Positions 19,409 to 28,543 of a stretch of 64,000 bases of DNA are shown piece by piece. Under the pieces are notes generated by a model that saw only the letters and a program-made list of their open reading frames with translations, was not told the origin of the DNA and did not search any database. The position numbers and the translations under genes are program-made. Numbering within the stretch: the stretch's first letter is position 1; each line of letters opens with the position of its first letter. This DNA comes from Acinetobacter sp. ASP199 (GTDB lineage: Bacteria; Pseudomonadota; Gammaproteobacteria; Pseudomonadales; Moraxellaceae): positions 1,054,001 through 1,118,000 of the forward strand of contig NZ_CP062182.1 in NCBI RefSeq assembly GCF_022700675.1. Direction: 5' to 3'.

Positions 19409-20554
19409 TTATATAAAATCAGGTTTAGGTGCATTGGTATGATGAATCACACCCCCACCTAAACATACTTCACCTGAGTAGAACACCACACTTTGACCTG
19501 GAGTCACAGCACGTTGTGGCTCATCGAATTCTACACGAACACCTTGAGGTGTTTCTGGATCCTTATAAATAGTACACGCTTGATCAGACTGACGATAGCG
19601 GGTTTTTGCCGTACAGCGGAAACCTGATTCAGGAATATCCTGCTCACCAGCCACCCAGTCAATCGCTTCACTCCAAAGCATGGTACTTTGCATCAGTGGA
19701 TGCTCATGCCCCTGACCAATCACGAGACGGTTACCTTCGATATCTTTATGCAGTACAAACCACGCACCTTCTTCAGCGCCTTTCATACCGCCAATGCCGA
19801 TCCCGCCGCGTTGACCGAGCGTATAGTACATTAAGCCGTGATGTTCACCAACCTCTTTACCGTCTTCCAGCACGATTTTTCCGGGTTGAGCTGGTAAATA
19901 TTGCTTCAAGAAGTCATTAAAGCGGCGTTCACCAATAAAACAGATGCCAGTTGAGTCTTTTTTCTTCGCCGTAGCAAGATCTAATTCTTCTGCAATTTTA
20001 CGTACTTGCGGCTTTTCAATTTCACCCACCGGGAACAGGGTCTTGTTAATTTCACGACCATGAACAGCATGCAGGAAGTAAGTCTGGTCTTTATTATTGT
20101 CTACGCCACGCAATAAAGGTGCATATTGATCACCTTTAGAATTAGTCATGGTTTCACCACGACGACAATAGTGACCCGTCGCAATAAAGTCTGCCCCCAG
20201 GTTGATCGCATGATCCAGGAAAGCACGGAATTTAATTTCTTTATTACAAAGAATATCCGGGTTAGGCGTACGGCCGGCAGCGTACTCCGCCAGGAAATGC
20301 TCGAAGACACGATCCCAGTATTCCATTGCGAAGTTGGCAGTATGTAGTTTAATCCCGATCTTGTCGCAAACGGCTTGTGCATCGGCAAGATCTTCCATTG
20401 CCGTGCAGTATTCTGTGCCGTCATCTTCTTCCCAGTTCTTCATGAAAAGACCTTCAACCTGATAACCCTGTTGAAGTAGAAGTGCAGCAGACACAGATGA
20501 ATCTACACCACCAGACATACCGACGATGACACGTTGTTGCATAGGATTAGGCAT
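19409..20554 (-). CDS. mnmA: tRNA-specific 2-thiouridylase
   Basis: 381 residues. MnmA puts sulfur on U34 of tRNA-Lys, Glu and Gln. The PP-loop ATPase motif [12 protein letters not shown] is at residues 12-23. The two catalytic cysteines are Cys103 ([14 protein letters not shown]) and Cys205 (STGICFIG). ATG 20554 overlaps the nudJ stop by 8 bases, and ATG 20542 is a possible alternative start. hflD begins 13 bp after its stop. Confidence 0.96.
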   Translation of the reverse strand: MPNPMQQRVIVGMSGGVDSSVSAALLLQQGYQVEGLFMKNWEEDDGTEYCTAMEDLADAQAVCDKIGIKLHTANFAMEYWDRVFEHFLAEYAAGRTPNPDILCNKEIKFRAFLDHAINLGADFIATGHYCRRGETMTNSKGDQYAPLLRGVDNNKDQTYFLHAVHGREINKTLFPVGEIEKPQVRKIAEELDLATAKKKDSTGICFIGERRFNDFLKQYLPAQPGKIVLEDGKEVGEHHGLMYYTLGQRGGIGIGGMKGAEEGAWFVLHKDIEGNRLVIGQGHEHPLMQSTMLWSEAIDWVAGEQDIPESGFRCTAKTRYRQSDQACTIYKDPETPQGVRVEFDEPQRAVTPGQSVVFYSGEVCLGGGVIHHTNAPKPDFI

Positions 20555-21032
20555 CCAAATTTGAAATTAAGGGAGAATTTTGGTGCTCGTAAATGAGCGA
20601 TAAAGGATATTTTTGACCGGAAAGGGCATCTTGTACAGCCTTGGTCACTAGTGGGCTGCGAGCGCGAGCAGTTTCAAGCAGCTCATCTAAAGTCATCCAC
20701 GCTGGACCGATAATACCCGTATCCAGTTCTGCATTTTCATCATGGCTGATGACTTCAGCTTTCAGACAGAAGCGGTAATAGGTACGATCCGGGAACATCG
20801 GTGGAGTATAGGTATAAATGCCAATGAGATCAGTCACATTGACCTGATAACCGGTTTCTTCCATGGTTTCACGAATGGCTGCTTCGACGATGGTTTCACC
20901 TGCCTCAACATGGCCTGCAGGCTGATTGAATACAGTATGGGTTACACCTTCAGTATGTTCTTCAACAAACAGGAATTTTCCATTTTTTTCGACGACAGTT
21001 GCGACAGTGACGTGAGCAGTCCAAGCGGTCAT
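20547..21032 (-). CDS. nudJ: Nudix hydrolase, NudJ-like
   Basis: 161 residues. The Nudix box is intact: [20 protein letters not shown] followed by TGY, with the metal-binding REtmEE glutamates. The protein starts with [19 protein letters not shown] as in NudJ, a phosphatase of nucleoside tri- and diphosphates and of HMP-PP. It lies immediately upstream of, and overlaps, mnmA, which is the conserved gammaproteobacterial order. The operon nudJ-mnmA-hflD-purB runs leftward. Confidence 0.9.
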   Translation of the reverse strand: MTAWTAHVTVATVVEKNGKFLFVEEHTEGVTHTVFNQPAGHVEAGETIVEAAIRETMEETGYQVNVTDLIGIYTYTPPMFPDRTYYRFCLKAEVISHDENAELDTGIIGPAWMTLDELLETARARSPLVTKAVQDALSGQKYPLSLIYEHQNSPLISNLDA

Positions 21033-21135
21033 AGAGTAGCACCATGGAATAAAAACTGTATTCTACAAAATTTAGGGGGCGGTGGCTATGTGGGGAGGGA
21101 ATTTCTTTAGCTACTCGACATTTATTAACTATTAA

Positions 21136-21203
21136 TAACCCGAATCCTGCTTAAGCCAACAATTCAAATTATGAAATCATTGGCTTAAGCAGGATTCGGG
21201 TTA
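21136..21203. repeat. Perfect 24-bp inverted repeat with a 20-nt loop
   Basis: Left arm 21136-21159 and right arm 21180-21203 are exact reverse complements; each contains CGAATCCTGCTTAAGCC or its complement. The loop is 21160-21179. It lies between the divergent nudJ and DUF1543 genes, upstream of both, so it is not a terminator of either. No other copy occurs in the window. Confidence 0.9.
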
Positions 21204-21299
21204 GAATAAAAAAATATTCTTCCTTCACAATCAATGAAATCGAATTAATTTAAACTATGTCTCTTTACTTTATTTTTCTATTATTTAAAGGAATCTCCT

Positions 21300-21815
21300 A
21301 TGTCTGAACTGCACCTCTACATCACCTTACTGGGTGGTAAACATGAAAAAGCCAATGTAGAAGTGCATGATGTGGTACCAGTCATTAGTTCAGACATCGA
21401 ATCAGCATTCCCATATTTAAAACATCAATGGTTTGGCCTGCAAAAAGGATTGCATGTCGATGGCTGGATGAAAATTAATGGAGTGAGTTATCAAGGGATA
21501 AATTATCAGGTTCAAATTGCAGATGCGCCAGGAAATACCGACTTAAAACTGTTCTTGATTAATCTGGGTGCATATCTTCCGGATCAGTTTGGCGAAGTGC
21601 ATAAATATCTGGTGGTGGCTGCCAAAGAAAAGACAGAAGCCAAGGCACAGGGCAAACTGGCAATTGAAAAAGACTGGTATAAACCACATACCGATGCAGT
21701 GATTGATGTTGATGACTGTTTAGAGTTGAAGCGAATTGATCAGAAATTTATACATTTGATCGAAGGGGATTTTGAAGCGAACAGCTTTAAGAATGATTAT
21801 CTGATTATTCCTTAA
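21300..21815 (+). CDS. DUF1543 domain protein
   Basis: 171 residues with a good upstream AAGGAAT site. The family signature is at the start: LYITLLGGKHEKANVEVHDV. A second similar half begins around LFLINLGAYLPDQFGEVHKY, fitting the two-lobed DUF1543 pattern. No signal peptide or membrane helix, so a cytoplasmic protein. No function is established for this family. A large palindrome lies 97 bp upstream. Confidence 0.85.
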   Translation: MSELHLYITLLGGKHEKANVEVHDVVPVISSDIESAFPYLKHQWFGLQKGLHVDGWMKINGVSYQGINYQVQIADAPGNTDLKLFLINLGAYLPDQFGEVHKYLVVAAKEKTEAKAQGKLAIEKDWYKPHTDAVIDVDDCLELKRIDQKFIHLIEGDFEANSFKNDYLIIP

Positions 21816-21957
21816 TTGAAAAAATGGCAACCTGAAATGAGGTAGCCATTTTGATATTCATAAAGTGATATTGCTATAAGACGCCCGGTATTTAATTCGT
21901 TTAAAATGAAATATTAAGTTGTTAAAGAGAGTTAAATATCATCTTAAACTCCCTATT

Positions 21958-22737
21958 TTAACCAGCGAGCTGATCATCCTCCTCTAGTTCTGTAATTACC
22001 CATTCATCCCCGATAAATTGCCGGTCAGCTGCCTGTCCATATTGCAGGTCGAATACTTCATTTAAAGTCGGATCGCGTTGGATCATATGCTCTAGGCCAA
22101 CCAAGATATAGTCATCCTCAGCCAATGGTTCTGCTGTTAAAAATTGCCAGTCACCATCGCGTTCATGCAATACGGTCATAATTGGCTGCTCCAGTTCCAG
22201 CCATTGCCTTGTCGTATAAATGCCTAAATTTCTAGCTTCACGGAATTTAAACTCGGCATTGCGATCCAGCAAAGGTTGATCAAATTCAAAAACTTCCTCG
22301 AAGCCATCTTCCCAGGGAAATTTATCATTCCGATCGGTCCAGACTAATTGTAAGGCTGGAAACACTTCATCTTGGTAATAGCTTTGCGCAATCCCAAAAT
22401 AGTCACTGATATTTCTGCGATCGACTTTCAAAAACTTGCAGCGGCTTTCTTGAAAAAAGACATTTGGATACGTGTTATTCAGCTGGATGCGTTGACCATT
22501 CCGAATTACCTCAGTCACATGATTCAGAATAGTCTGACTGAGTTTAGCAGTAAGTCCAAAACAGATAATTTCTGGATGCTGGAATCTTTCATACAAGCCA
22601 ATGCTATAGCTAAAAGGCGGGGAATAGTCGGTATGGCTGATCGAAATAATTTGCACGCCATATTGTCGAATATTAATTCTGATCTGATTTAATAGTTCAT
22701 TGCGATCAGGGCAATGATGATCTTCTGTATGTTGCAT
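21958..22737 (-). CDS. DUF4262 domain protein with a C-terminal DUF2185-like region
   Basis: 259 residues. Residues 20-130 match DUF4262: PPFSYSIGLYERFQHPEIICFGL is the core and is trimmed here to YSIGLYERFQHPEIICFG. Residues 165-259 contain ERDGDWQFL and a Trp/Glu-rich tail (FIGDEWVITELEEDD) that resembles DUF2185-type domains, some of which are immunity-protein-like. Acidic, with no membrane segment. The start ATG 22737 is clear, but its ribosome-binding site is weak. Function unknown. The C-terminal assignment is tentative. Confidence 0.75.
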   Translation of the reverse strand: MQHTEDHHCPDRNELLNQIRINIRQYGVQIISISHTDYSPPFSYSIGLYERFQHPEIICFGLTAKLSQTILNHVTEVIRNGQRIQLNNTYPNVFFQESRCKFLKVDRRNISDYFGIAQSYYQDEVFPALQLVWTDRNDKFPWEDGFEEVFEFDQPLLDRNAEFKFREARNLGIYTTRQWLELEQPIMTVLHERDGDWQFLTAEPLAEDDYILVGLEHMIQRDPTLNEVFDLQYGQAADRQFIGDEWVITELEEDDQLAG

Positions 22738-22813
22738 GGTTTTTATTCTTTGAATTATTTTTAAATGAACATACAGAAGATTTAAGCTTTCGACAAATGA
22801 AATTGTCTAAAGT

Positions 22814-23344
22814 TTATTTATAGTTGCCTGAAACTTTGACATAGTTTTGCGCCGAATACGGTAAGAAAGCCATTTCTTTCTCGGTCAGCGGACGTGCTTT
22901 TTTGGCAGGACTGCCCATATATAACCAGCCGCTTTCCAGGACTTTACCCGGTGGTACTAACGTACCTGCACCGATCATGACATCATCCGGAATTACCACG
23001 TCATCTAGAATAATGCTGTTAATGCCGATCAGGACACGGTTGCCAATAGTACAGCCATGCAGGGTCACATGATGGCCAATGGTGACATCCTCACCAATGA
23101 TCAGGGGGGAACCTTCAGGCTTGTCGGCTTTCTTATGGCTGACATGCAGCATGGCATGATCTTGAACATTGGAGTTCTTGCCAATACGGATATGATTAAC
23201 ATCGCCACGAATCACGGCAAAAGGCCAGACGGATACATTTTCACCCAAGACCACATCGCCAACAACGATCGCCATCGGATCGATATAACAGGAATCTGCA
23301 ATTTGCGGATAGGTGTCCAGGTAAGAGCGAATGTTCTGGCTCAT
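22814..23344 (-). CDS. Gamma-carbonic anhydrase family (YrdA/PaaY-like) hexapeptide-repeat protein
   Basis: 176 residues from ATG 23344, the usual length; longer starts at 23374 and 23392 would run back into the terminator. The left-handed beta-helix repeats are visible from VVGDVVLGENVSVWPFAVIRG onward. Zinc-ligand histidines are in NVQDHAMLH and IGHHVTLHGC. Homologues include YrdA (zinc-binding, function unsettled) and carbonic anhydrases. Some relatives are thioesterases in phenylacetate metabolism. I cannot tell which activity applies. Confidence 0.88.
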   Translation of the reverse strand: MSQNIRSYLDTYPQIADSCYIDPMAIVVGDVVLGENVSVWPFAVIRGDVNHIRIGKNSNVQDHAMLHVSHKKADKPEGSPLIIGEDVTIGHHVTLHGCTIGNRVLIGINSIILDDVVIPDDVMIGAGTLVPPGKVLESGWLYMGSPAKKARPLTEKEMAFLPYSAQNYVKVSGNYK

Positions 23345-23386
23345 ATAAATATCATCTTGAAAATTTATGTCCATTATAAAATAAAA

Positions 23387-23414
23387 AAGCACACATTCGA
23401 AAATGTGTGCTTTG
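23387..23414 (-). terminator. Terminator after the DD-carboxypeptidase gene
   Basis: AAAGCACACAT, a short loop and ATGTGTGCTTT, with an A-run on the left that is the T-run for the leftward transcript. Confidence 0.85.
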
Positions 23415-23447
23415 GCTTTAGTCTAAACTGATATTTATCAATAAATA

Positions 23448-24596
23448 TTAGAACAGGTTGCTAAAGAACTGTTTGATGTGATCAAGCATACGAGCAAAGA
23501 AACCAGCTTCTTCAACTGCTTTCAGTGCAACAAGCGGTTTTTCAGCAATGACTTTACCATCAAGAGAAGCAACGTATTTACCTACCACTTGACCTTGTTT
23601 TAAAGGCGCAGTCAATTTAGGTTGAACGACGATTTGCGTTTTAATCTCATTCGCTTTGCCTTTTGGCATAGTCACGTTGAAGTTTTCAGCAAGGCCGATT
23701 TGAACTTCATTTTCCTTACCGAACCAGACCTTAGATTTGGCTAAAACTTGTTTACCAGCTTGAACATTTTTGGTTTCGTAGTTTGCAAAACCCCATGCCA
23801 AAAGTTCACGCGTATGTGTTGCACGATCCTGCATAGATGGCGCACCGAAGATCACAGAGATCAAACGCATTGGACCACGTTTTGCAGAAGTCGTTAAGCA
23901 GTAACCCGCTTCATTGGTATGACCTGTTTTTAAACCATCCACACTTGGATCTGTATACAGCAGGGCATTACGGTTCCCTTGCTTGATTCCGTTAAAAGTA
24001 AACTCTTTTTCAGAATAAATCGGGTAGTACTTCGAACTGTCTTTAATGATGTGCTGTGCCAGCATAGCCATATCTTTGGCAGTTGAATAGTGACCTTCCG
24101 CAGGCATACCGGTTGAGTTTACAAAGCTGGTATTACTCATGCCGATACGTTTTGCTTCCTGGTTCATCATATGTGCGAAGGTACCTTCGTTACCTGCAAT
24201 ATGTTCTGCCATTGCCTTAGACGCATCGTTACCTGACTGGATAATGATACCACGTAGCATCTCAAGTGCTGAGGCCGTACCATTTAGCGGAACATACATA
24301 CATGATTCAGAGCTACTGCCGCGGCACCATGCCGATTCGTTCATACGAACCTGTTCATCTTCAGTCAGTTCACCGCTTAATAATTTCTGTTCAATGATGT
24401 AGCTGGTCATCATTTTAGTCATTGAAGCAGGGGCTAGTTTTTCATTTTCATTTTTAGAAGCGAGAATTTGCCCTGTTTCGTAGTCCATTAGCACATAAGA
24501 TTTATTATTCAATTCTGGTGGTGCAGATAAGACAGTTGCTGCAAAGCTAAAACTAGGAATTAATAATAATGCAGCAAGAACAGTTTTTTGGGTCAT
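23448..24596 (-). CDS. dacC: D-alanyl-D-alanine carboxypeptidase (PBP5/6 type)
   Basis: 382 residues from ATG 24596; an upstream in-frame start at 24629 would precede the signal peptide. The signal peptide covers about residues 1-20 (ending SFSFAA). Active-site motifs are Ser58-x-x-Lys61 (APASMTKMM), SGNDAS (S-x-N) and DGLKTGHTNEAG (KTG). A C-terminal beta-rich domain and an amphipathic membrane-anchoring tail (ARMLDHIKQFFSNLF) follow, as in PBP5/6. It trims the terminal D-Ala from peptidoglycan pentapeptides in the periplasm. Assignment to DacC rather than DacA or DacD is by similarity of type only. Confidence 0.93.
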   Translation of the reverse strand: MTQKTVLAALLLIPSFSFAATVLSAPPELNNKSYVLMDYETGQILASKNENEKLAPASMTKMMTSYIIEQKLLSGELTEDEQVRMNESAWCRGSSSESCMYVPLNGTASALEMLRGIIIQSGNDASKAMAEHIAGNEGTFAHMMNQEAKRIGMSNTSFVNSTGMPAEGHYSTAKDMAMLAQHIIKDSSKYYPIYSEKEFTFNGIKQGNRNALLYTDPSVDGLKTGHTNEAGYCLTTSAKRGPMRLISVIFGAPSMQDRATHTRELLAWGFANYETKNVQAGKQVLAKSKVWFGKENEVQIGLAENFNVTMPKGKANEIKTQIVVQPKLTAPLKQGQVVGKYVASLDGKVIAEKPLVALKAVEEAGFFARMLDHIKQFFSNLF

Positions 24597-24723
24597 TTCT
24601 AGTAGGTTCCAATATCTTGATGTAAGCACGAAGAGCCTAGCATTTTAGGACAAAGCTAGGCGGACTTCTACGGTTTGCAGTAGCTTATTTCAAAAGTATT
24701 GTAAGTAGTGTGGCAGAAAAAAA

Positions 24724-25107
24724 TCAGGATTTGCTATAAGTCGTGAGTTCTGTACAAATCGCTTGATTTTTCTGCTGACCTGCTTTCTGTGCATCCTGCT
24801 GTGCTTCTTTCAGGATCGGCTGGAATTTGGCGTTCTTGCTAAGCTGATTTAAAGCTTCTACCGGGTTCTTTTGACCTGGCATATATTCACTTACCAGCTG
24901 GTTATAACCCGCGTTAAATTTATTCTGGTCTTTCACCATACTTGGGCAGATTTCTGAAAGTACATAAATAGCTGCAAGCTCATGCTGAGTCACTTTTTGA
25001 ATCGGAGTGACTTCAATATTGGTATCGGCTGCAAAACTTTGTGTAGTCAAAATGCTGAAAGTTGAAAGAGTAAAAATGCCAAAGGCTTTAATAAATGAAT
25101 TTTTCAT
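24724..25107 (-). CDS. Secreted MCR_0457-family protein (paralogue 1)
   Basis: 127 residues. The signal peptide ends near residue 26 (TTQSFAA). The mature part is helical and has two conserved cysteine contexts: the AAIYVLSEICPSMV segment near the N-terminus and QAICTELT near the end, likely to form a disulfide. I recognise the pattern as the Moraxellaceae MCR_0457-like family, of unknown function. The next gene encodes a paralogue with the same cysteines, only 158 bp away and in the same direction. Confidence 0.75.
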   Translation of the reverse strand: MKNSFIKAFGIFTLSTFSILTTQSFAADTNIEVTPIQKVTQHELAAIYVLSEICPSMVKDQNKFNAGYNQLVSEYMPGQKNPVEALNQLSKNAKFQPILKEAQQDAQKAGQQKNQAICTELTTYSKS

Positions 25108-25265
25108 TGAAAATCAAAAGCTCAAATTAGAAACATAGATGGGCTTAGATTAACTAATTTTGAAGGAATGAAAAGATTAAAAATGTAAGGAAGCAGTAAA
25201 ATGATGGAGAAAATCGTTATATAAACAGGATGATGGCGCTGCAGCATCCTGACAGAAAGTCTGAG

Positions 25266-25640
25266 TTAGATTTCTTGAGCGATCAGGTCATCACACACTG
25301 CCTGATGTTCATCTTTAGCGGTTTGCTTGGCTTCCTGACGTGCTTCTTGAAGTGCTGACTGATATTCTTTGTCTTGCTGGATCTTGTCATAAGTCATCGA
25401 CTTATCAGAATAGTCGGCTAAATATTGTTTGATCAGCTGTTGCGTGTTTTGCTCAAGCTTGGCATTTTTACCCACAATCCCCGGACAAACTTCAGTGAGC
25501 ACTTGAACTGAAGCAAGGTCCTCCTTAATAGTCAAATCAACCTCAGCAGATAAATTTTCAGCTGAAAAAGCAGGAGAGCACAGACCAGCAGTTAGAGCAA
25601 AGATCATTGCGGTTACGGTAACCGTATTTTTAATCATCAT
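25266..25640 (-). CDS. Secreted MCR_0457-family protein (paralogue 2)
   Basis: 124 residues from ATG 25640 (ATG 25637 or GTG 25649 are possible). The signal peptide ends around PAFSAE. The mature part repeats the plan of the downstream paralogue: SVQVLTEVCPGIV and HQAVCDDLI place cysteines identically, with a charged, glutamine-rich helical middle. A periplasmic location is expected. The two genes look like an old tandem duplication. Function unknown. Confidence 0.75.
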   Translation of the reverse strand: MMIKNTVTVTAMIFALTAGLCSPAFSAENLSAEVDLTIKEDLASVQVLTEVCPGIVGKNAKLEQNTQQLIKQYLADYSDKSMTYDKIQQDKEYQSALQEARQEAKQTAKDEHQAVCDDLIAQEI

Positions 25641-25749
25641 GAACCACACATATTAAAGATGGATGTTGAACGATAAATATATATAATTCCGTGGCTAATA
25701 CAAACAAATGTCCCAACCAGTCATTTTTTGGGACGAACGGGATTTTGCA

Positions 25750-26526
25750 GTGAATATATTGATATCCAATGATGATGGCGTGTTCGCTCCGGGCATACAG
25801 GCACTGGCGCAGAGCTTAAAACCGTTAGGCCGTGTCGTGATTGTCGCCCCTGAAAGTGAACGCAGTGGATTTTCCAGTGCATTGACCCTGGACCGTCCAC
25901 TGCGACCGATTCAGATTGCTCCAGATGTCTGGGCAGTAAATGGTACGCCGGCAGACTGTGTCTATCTGGCTATGAATGGCTTGTTTGATGTCGAATTCGA
26001 TCTTGTGGTCAGTGGCATTAATAGCGGTGCTAATCTGGGTGATGATGTATTGTATTCAGGCACAGTGGGTGCGGCATTTGAAGGTCGTCTAGCAAAACAT
26101 CCTGCGCTGGCTATTTCTCTGTGTGGGCAAAACGTGCGTGCTTATACCTCACCAGAAGATTATCGTGTTGCAGCGCAATGGGTACATGACTTTATTGCAG
26201 CAGGTTTGCCAGCATTGCCTGAACGTCAGATCTTTAATGTAAATATTCCGGATCTCGCTGAGCTAAAAGGAACCAAAGTGACCTTCCAGGGTCGCCGTAG
26301 CCAGTCTAAACCAATTACCAGTCATGTTGATCCACGTGGCCGTCAGGTTTACTGGATTGGTCTATCTGGTGAAGCAGTTGCAATGCCAAAGCATAAAGGA
26401 ACTGAAATCGAATCAGACTTTTTTGCTATCGCCAATGGGTATGTAAGTGTGACACCTATCCAGATGGATGCCACAAACTATGATGTACTTCATGAATTGC
26501 AAGGGCAGATTTTAACTAAAATCTAA
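25750..26526 (+). CDS. surE: 5'/3'-nucleotidase SurE
   Basis: 258 residues from GTG 25750. I chose it because SurE proteins start [10 protein letters not shown]; an ATG at 25708 would add 14 non-conserved residues. The metal site is the NDDG at residues 7-10, followed by [16 protein letters not shown] ([17 protein letters not shown]), [11 protein letters not shown] and [22 protein letters not shown] blocks, of which [17 protein letters not shown] is diagnostic. It dephosphorylates nucleoside monophosphates in the cytoplasm and is linked to stress survival. The nlpD-like gene follows, as in the surE-pcm-nlpD-rpoS region of other Gammaproteobacteria, but pcm is absent. Confidence 0.95.
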   Translation: MNILISNDDGVFAPGIQALAQSLKPLGRVVIVAPESERSGFSSALTLDRPLRPIQIAPDVWAVNGTPADCVYLAMNGLFDVEFDLVVSGINSGANLGDDVLYSGTVGAAFEGRLAKHPALAISLCGQNVRAYTSPEDYRVAAQWVHDFIAAGLPALPERQIFNVNIPDLAELKGTKVTFQGRRSQSKPITSHVDPRGRQVYWIGLSGEAVAMPKHKGTEIESDFFAIANGYVSVTPIQMDATNYDVLHELQGQILTKI

Positions 26527-26633
26527 CTAATGTTATAACTTTGTGAATAGATGGACATTGCAACCTTATTTGCTGTGTTTTTTTGCTAATCTAATCGAGT
26601 TTTTAAACCGTATAGATGTTAGAGAGGAAGATA

Positions 26634-27461
26634 ATGTTCCTGGTGTCACCGAAACGCTTTATTGCTTTGCCTACAGGCCTGATAAAAACTTTAGTACTCA
26701 CAACAGCAGTGGTTTCAGCAGTTATTGTAACTGGGTGTGCAACCAAACCTTATGTTAATAATTCTGCACGTTATGCTGCAGCACCTGATTTCTATACGGT
26801 TCGTTCAGGTGACACCCTCAGTGGTATTGCAGCACGCTATGGCCTGAGCTATATCAGTGTTGCGGAAATGAATGATATTCCTGAGCCATATCGTATCTAT
26901 GTCGGTCAGTCGATCCGTTTGAAAAACACCAAACGCAGTACCACCACTCAAGGCGTTGACGCTTCAGCACCTATTCAGCGTAAAACTGTTGCGGTTCCAA
27001 CGCCGGTAACGCCGCAGACCACAGTGAAAACGACACCATCAGTAACACCAAAAGTTACTACACCTGCACCGGTGACGACTGTACCGTCATCGGGATTACG
27101 TTGGGTAAAACCATCGAATGGTGCAGTATTGCAGCAATATAATCTGGCTTCAAATATTAAGGGTATACGTTACGCGGGTAATGTCGGTGATCCGGTATTT
27201 GCTGCTGCTGATGGTCAGGTGGTTTATGCTGCTGACGGCCTAAAAGAATACGGTAATCTGGTGCTGGTCAAACATATTAATGGCTACATCACTGCTTATG
27301 CACATAATAGTAAACTTAACGTGAAAAGTGGTCAAAATGTAACGGCAGGCCAGAAGATTGCAGAAATGGGTTCAAGTGGTACAACCCGCACCATGCTTGA
27401 ATTCCAGGTGCGTCTGGATGGAAAACCAGTAAATCCTGTATCTGTTTTACCGAATAGTTGA
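26634..27461 (+). CDS. nlpD: NlpD-like LysM/M23 lipoprotein
   Basis: 275 residues from ATG 26634, behind AGAGGAAG. The lipoprotein signal ends with the lipobox VTGC at about residue 37. A LysM domain follows (YTVRSGDTLSGIAARYG), then a proline/threonine-rich linker (residues ~105-155), then an M23 (LytM) domain. The M23 domain is degenerate: the first His/Asp pair is replaced (GIRYAGNVGDPV) and the last motif reads LEFQV instead of LHFEI, so no zinc site is left. Degenerate LytM proteins such as E. coli NlpD and EnvC activate amidases instead of cutting peptidoglycan, and this is the likely role here. Confidence 0.9.
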   Translation: MFLVSPKRFIALPTGLIKTLVLTTAVVSAVIVTGCATKPYVNNSARYAAAPDFYTVRSGDTLSGIAARYGLSYISVAEMNDIPEPYRIYVGQSIRLKNTKRSTTTQGVDASAPIQRKTVAVPTPVTPQTTVKTTPSVTPKVTTPAPVTTVPSSGLRWVKPSNGAVLQQYNLASNIKGIRYAGNVGDPVFAAADGQVVYAADGLKEYGNLVLVKHINGYITAYAHNSKLNVKSGQNVTAGQKIAEMGSSGTTRTMLEFQVRLDGKPVNPVSVLPNS

Positions 27462-27553
27462 ATAAAAAGGTGCAAATGCAAAATTTCACCGTATAATACA
27501 ATGAGTTGCTTTTATCAAAAGATGAAGCATCTCATAAGTTTAGAGGGGAATTT

Positions 27554-28483
27554 ATGTTAGATCAACTTCGGGCAATGGGCGTATTTGCTTGTGTTGTAGA
27601 GAAAAACTCGTTTAGCGGTGCTGCACGTGAACTGGGTATTACCACCAGTGCCGTAAGCCAGCAGATTCGATCGCTGGAGCAGGACATGGAAGTGATTCTC
27701 CTGAACCGTTCCACACGAAAATTGAGTTTGACTGAAGTCGGCCAGGCTTTTTTCTATAGCTGTCAGGAAATGTTATCCGCTGCTGAACGTGGCAAAGTCC
27801 GTATCAATGAGCTACGTGATGATCTGGTCGGTGACCTGTGTATCGTCGCAACTGCAGAACTATGTTCAATGCATGTGATTCCGGCCTTGTCACATTGGAT
27901 GTCTGCGCACCGTGGTTTGACAGTACAGTTTGAAACACAAGATCAGCCGCTTGACCTGAAGGATGGTCGTGTTGATATTGAACTGCGCCTTGATCAATTC
28001 ATCGACGATAGCAATGTTGAAGTCGTTCCACTTATTCAGATTGAACAGATTCTGGTAACAGCACCCAGCTACATCAATCAATCTGTTTTAATTACACAGC
28101 CGGATGATCTGAAGCAACACGACATTTTGTCACTCAGTCATTTGAAAAATCATCAACAATTTTATTTCCAGCATGTCAATACAGCCCAAAAAGTTGAACT
28201 TGAACTGAGCTCACGACTAAACACCAATAACAGTATTGTGGCGAAGTCGATGTGTCTGCATGGCAATACCATTGCCCGCATGTCATATCTGGATGTACAA
28301 AAAGATTTAATAAACGGCTCTTTGATTGAAGTCCTGCCTGAGTGGAAATTACAACCATTTAGGCTTTATGCAGTTATGCCAAAACGTGAACAACAACCTA
28401 CAAAAATTCTCCGTTGTCTTGATACCTTGAAACAATATTTTGGCCAGCTTTCTGGCGGACGTTTGTTGCAAATCGCATCATAA
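27554..28483 (+). CDS. LysR-family transcriptional regulator
   Basis: 309 residues from ATG 27554, preceded by GAGGGG. The N-terminal helix-turn-helix is standard: FACVVEKNSFSGAARELGIT with SAVSQQIRSLEQ. The C-terminal half is a periplasmic-binding-protein-like effector domain of the CrgA-like group. Its target is not clear: it lies between nlpD and the oppositely oriented argD. LysR proteins often control a divergent neighbour, but here the upstream gene runs in the same direction. Confidence 0.9.
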   Translation: MLDQLRAMGVFACVVEKNSFSGAARELGITTSAVSQQIRSLEQDMEVILLNRSTRKLSLTEVGQAFFYSCQEMLSAAERGKVRINELRDDLVGDLCIVATAELCSMHVIPALSHWMSAHRGLTVQFETQDQPLDLKDGRVDIELRLDQFIDDSNVEVVPLIQIEQILVTAPSYINQSVLITQPDDLKQHDILSLSHLKNHQQFYFQHVNTAQKVELELSSRLNTNNSIVAKSMCLHGNTIARMSYLDVQKDLINGSLIEVLPEWKLQPFRLYAVMPKREQQPTKILRCLDTLKQYFGQLSGGRLLQIAS

Positions 28484-28496
28484 ACTGCAAAGAATT

Positions 28497-28522
28497 AAAA
28501 AAGCCGCTTGATGCGGCTTTTT
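28497..28522. terminator. Bidirectional terminator between the LysR gene and argD
   Basis: AAGCCGC (28501-28507), 5-nt loop, GCGGCTT (28513-28519), flanked by A- and T-runs, between convergent genes. Confidence 0.88.
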
Positions 28523-28543
28523 GTGTATCTGGCGTCTAAGAAA

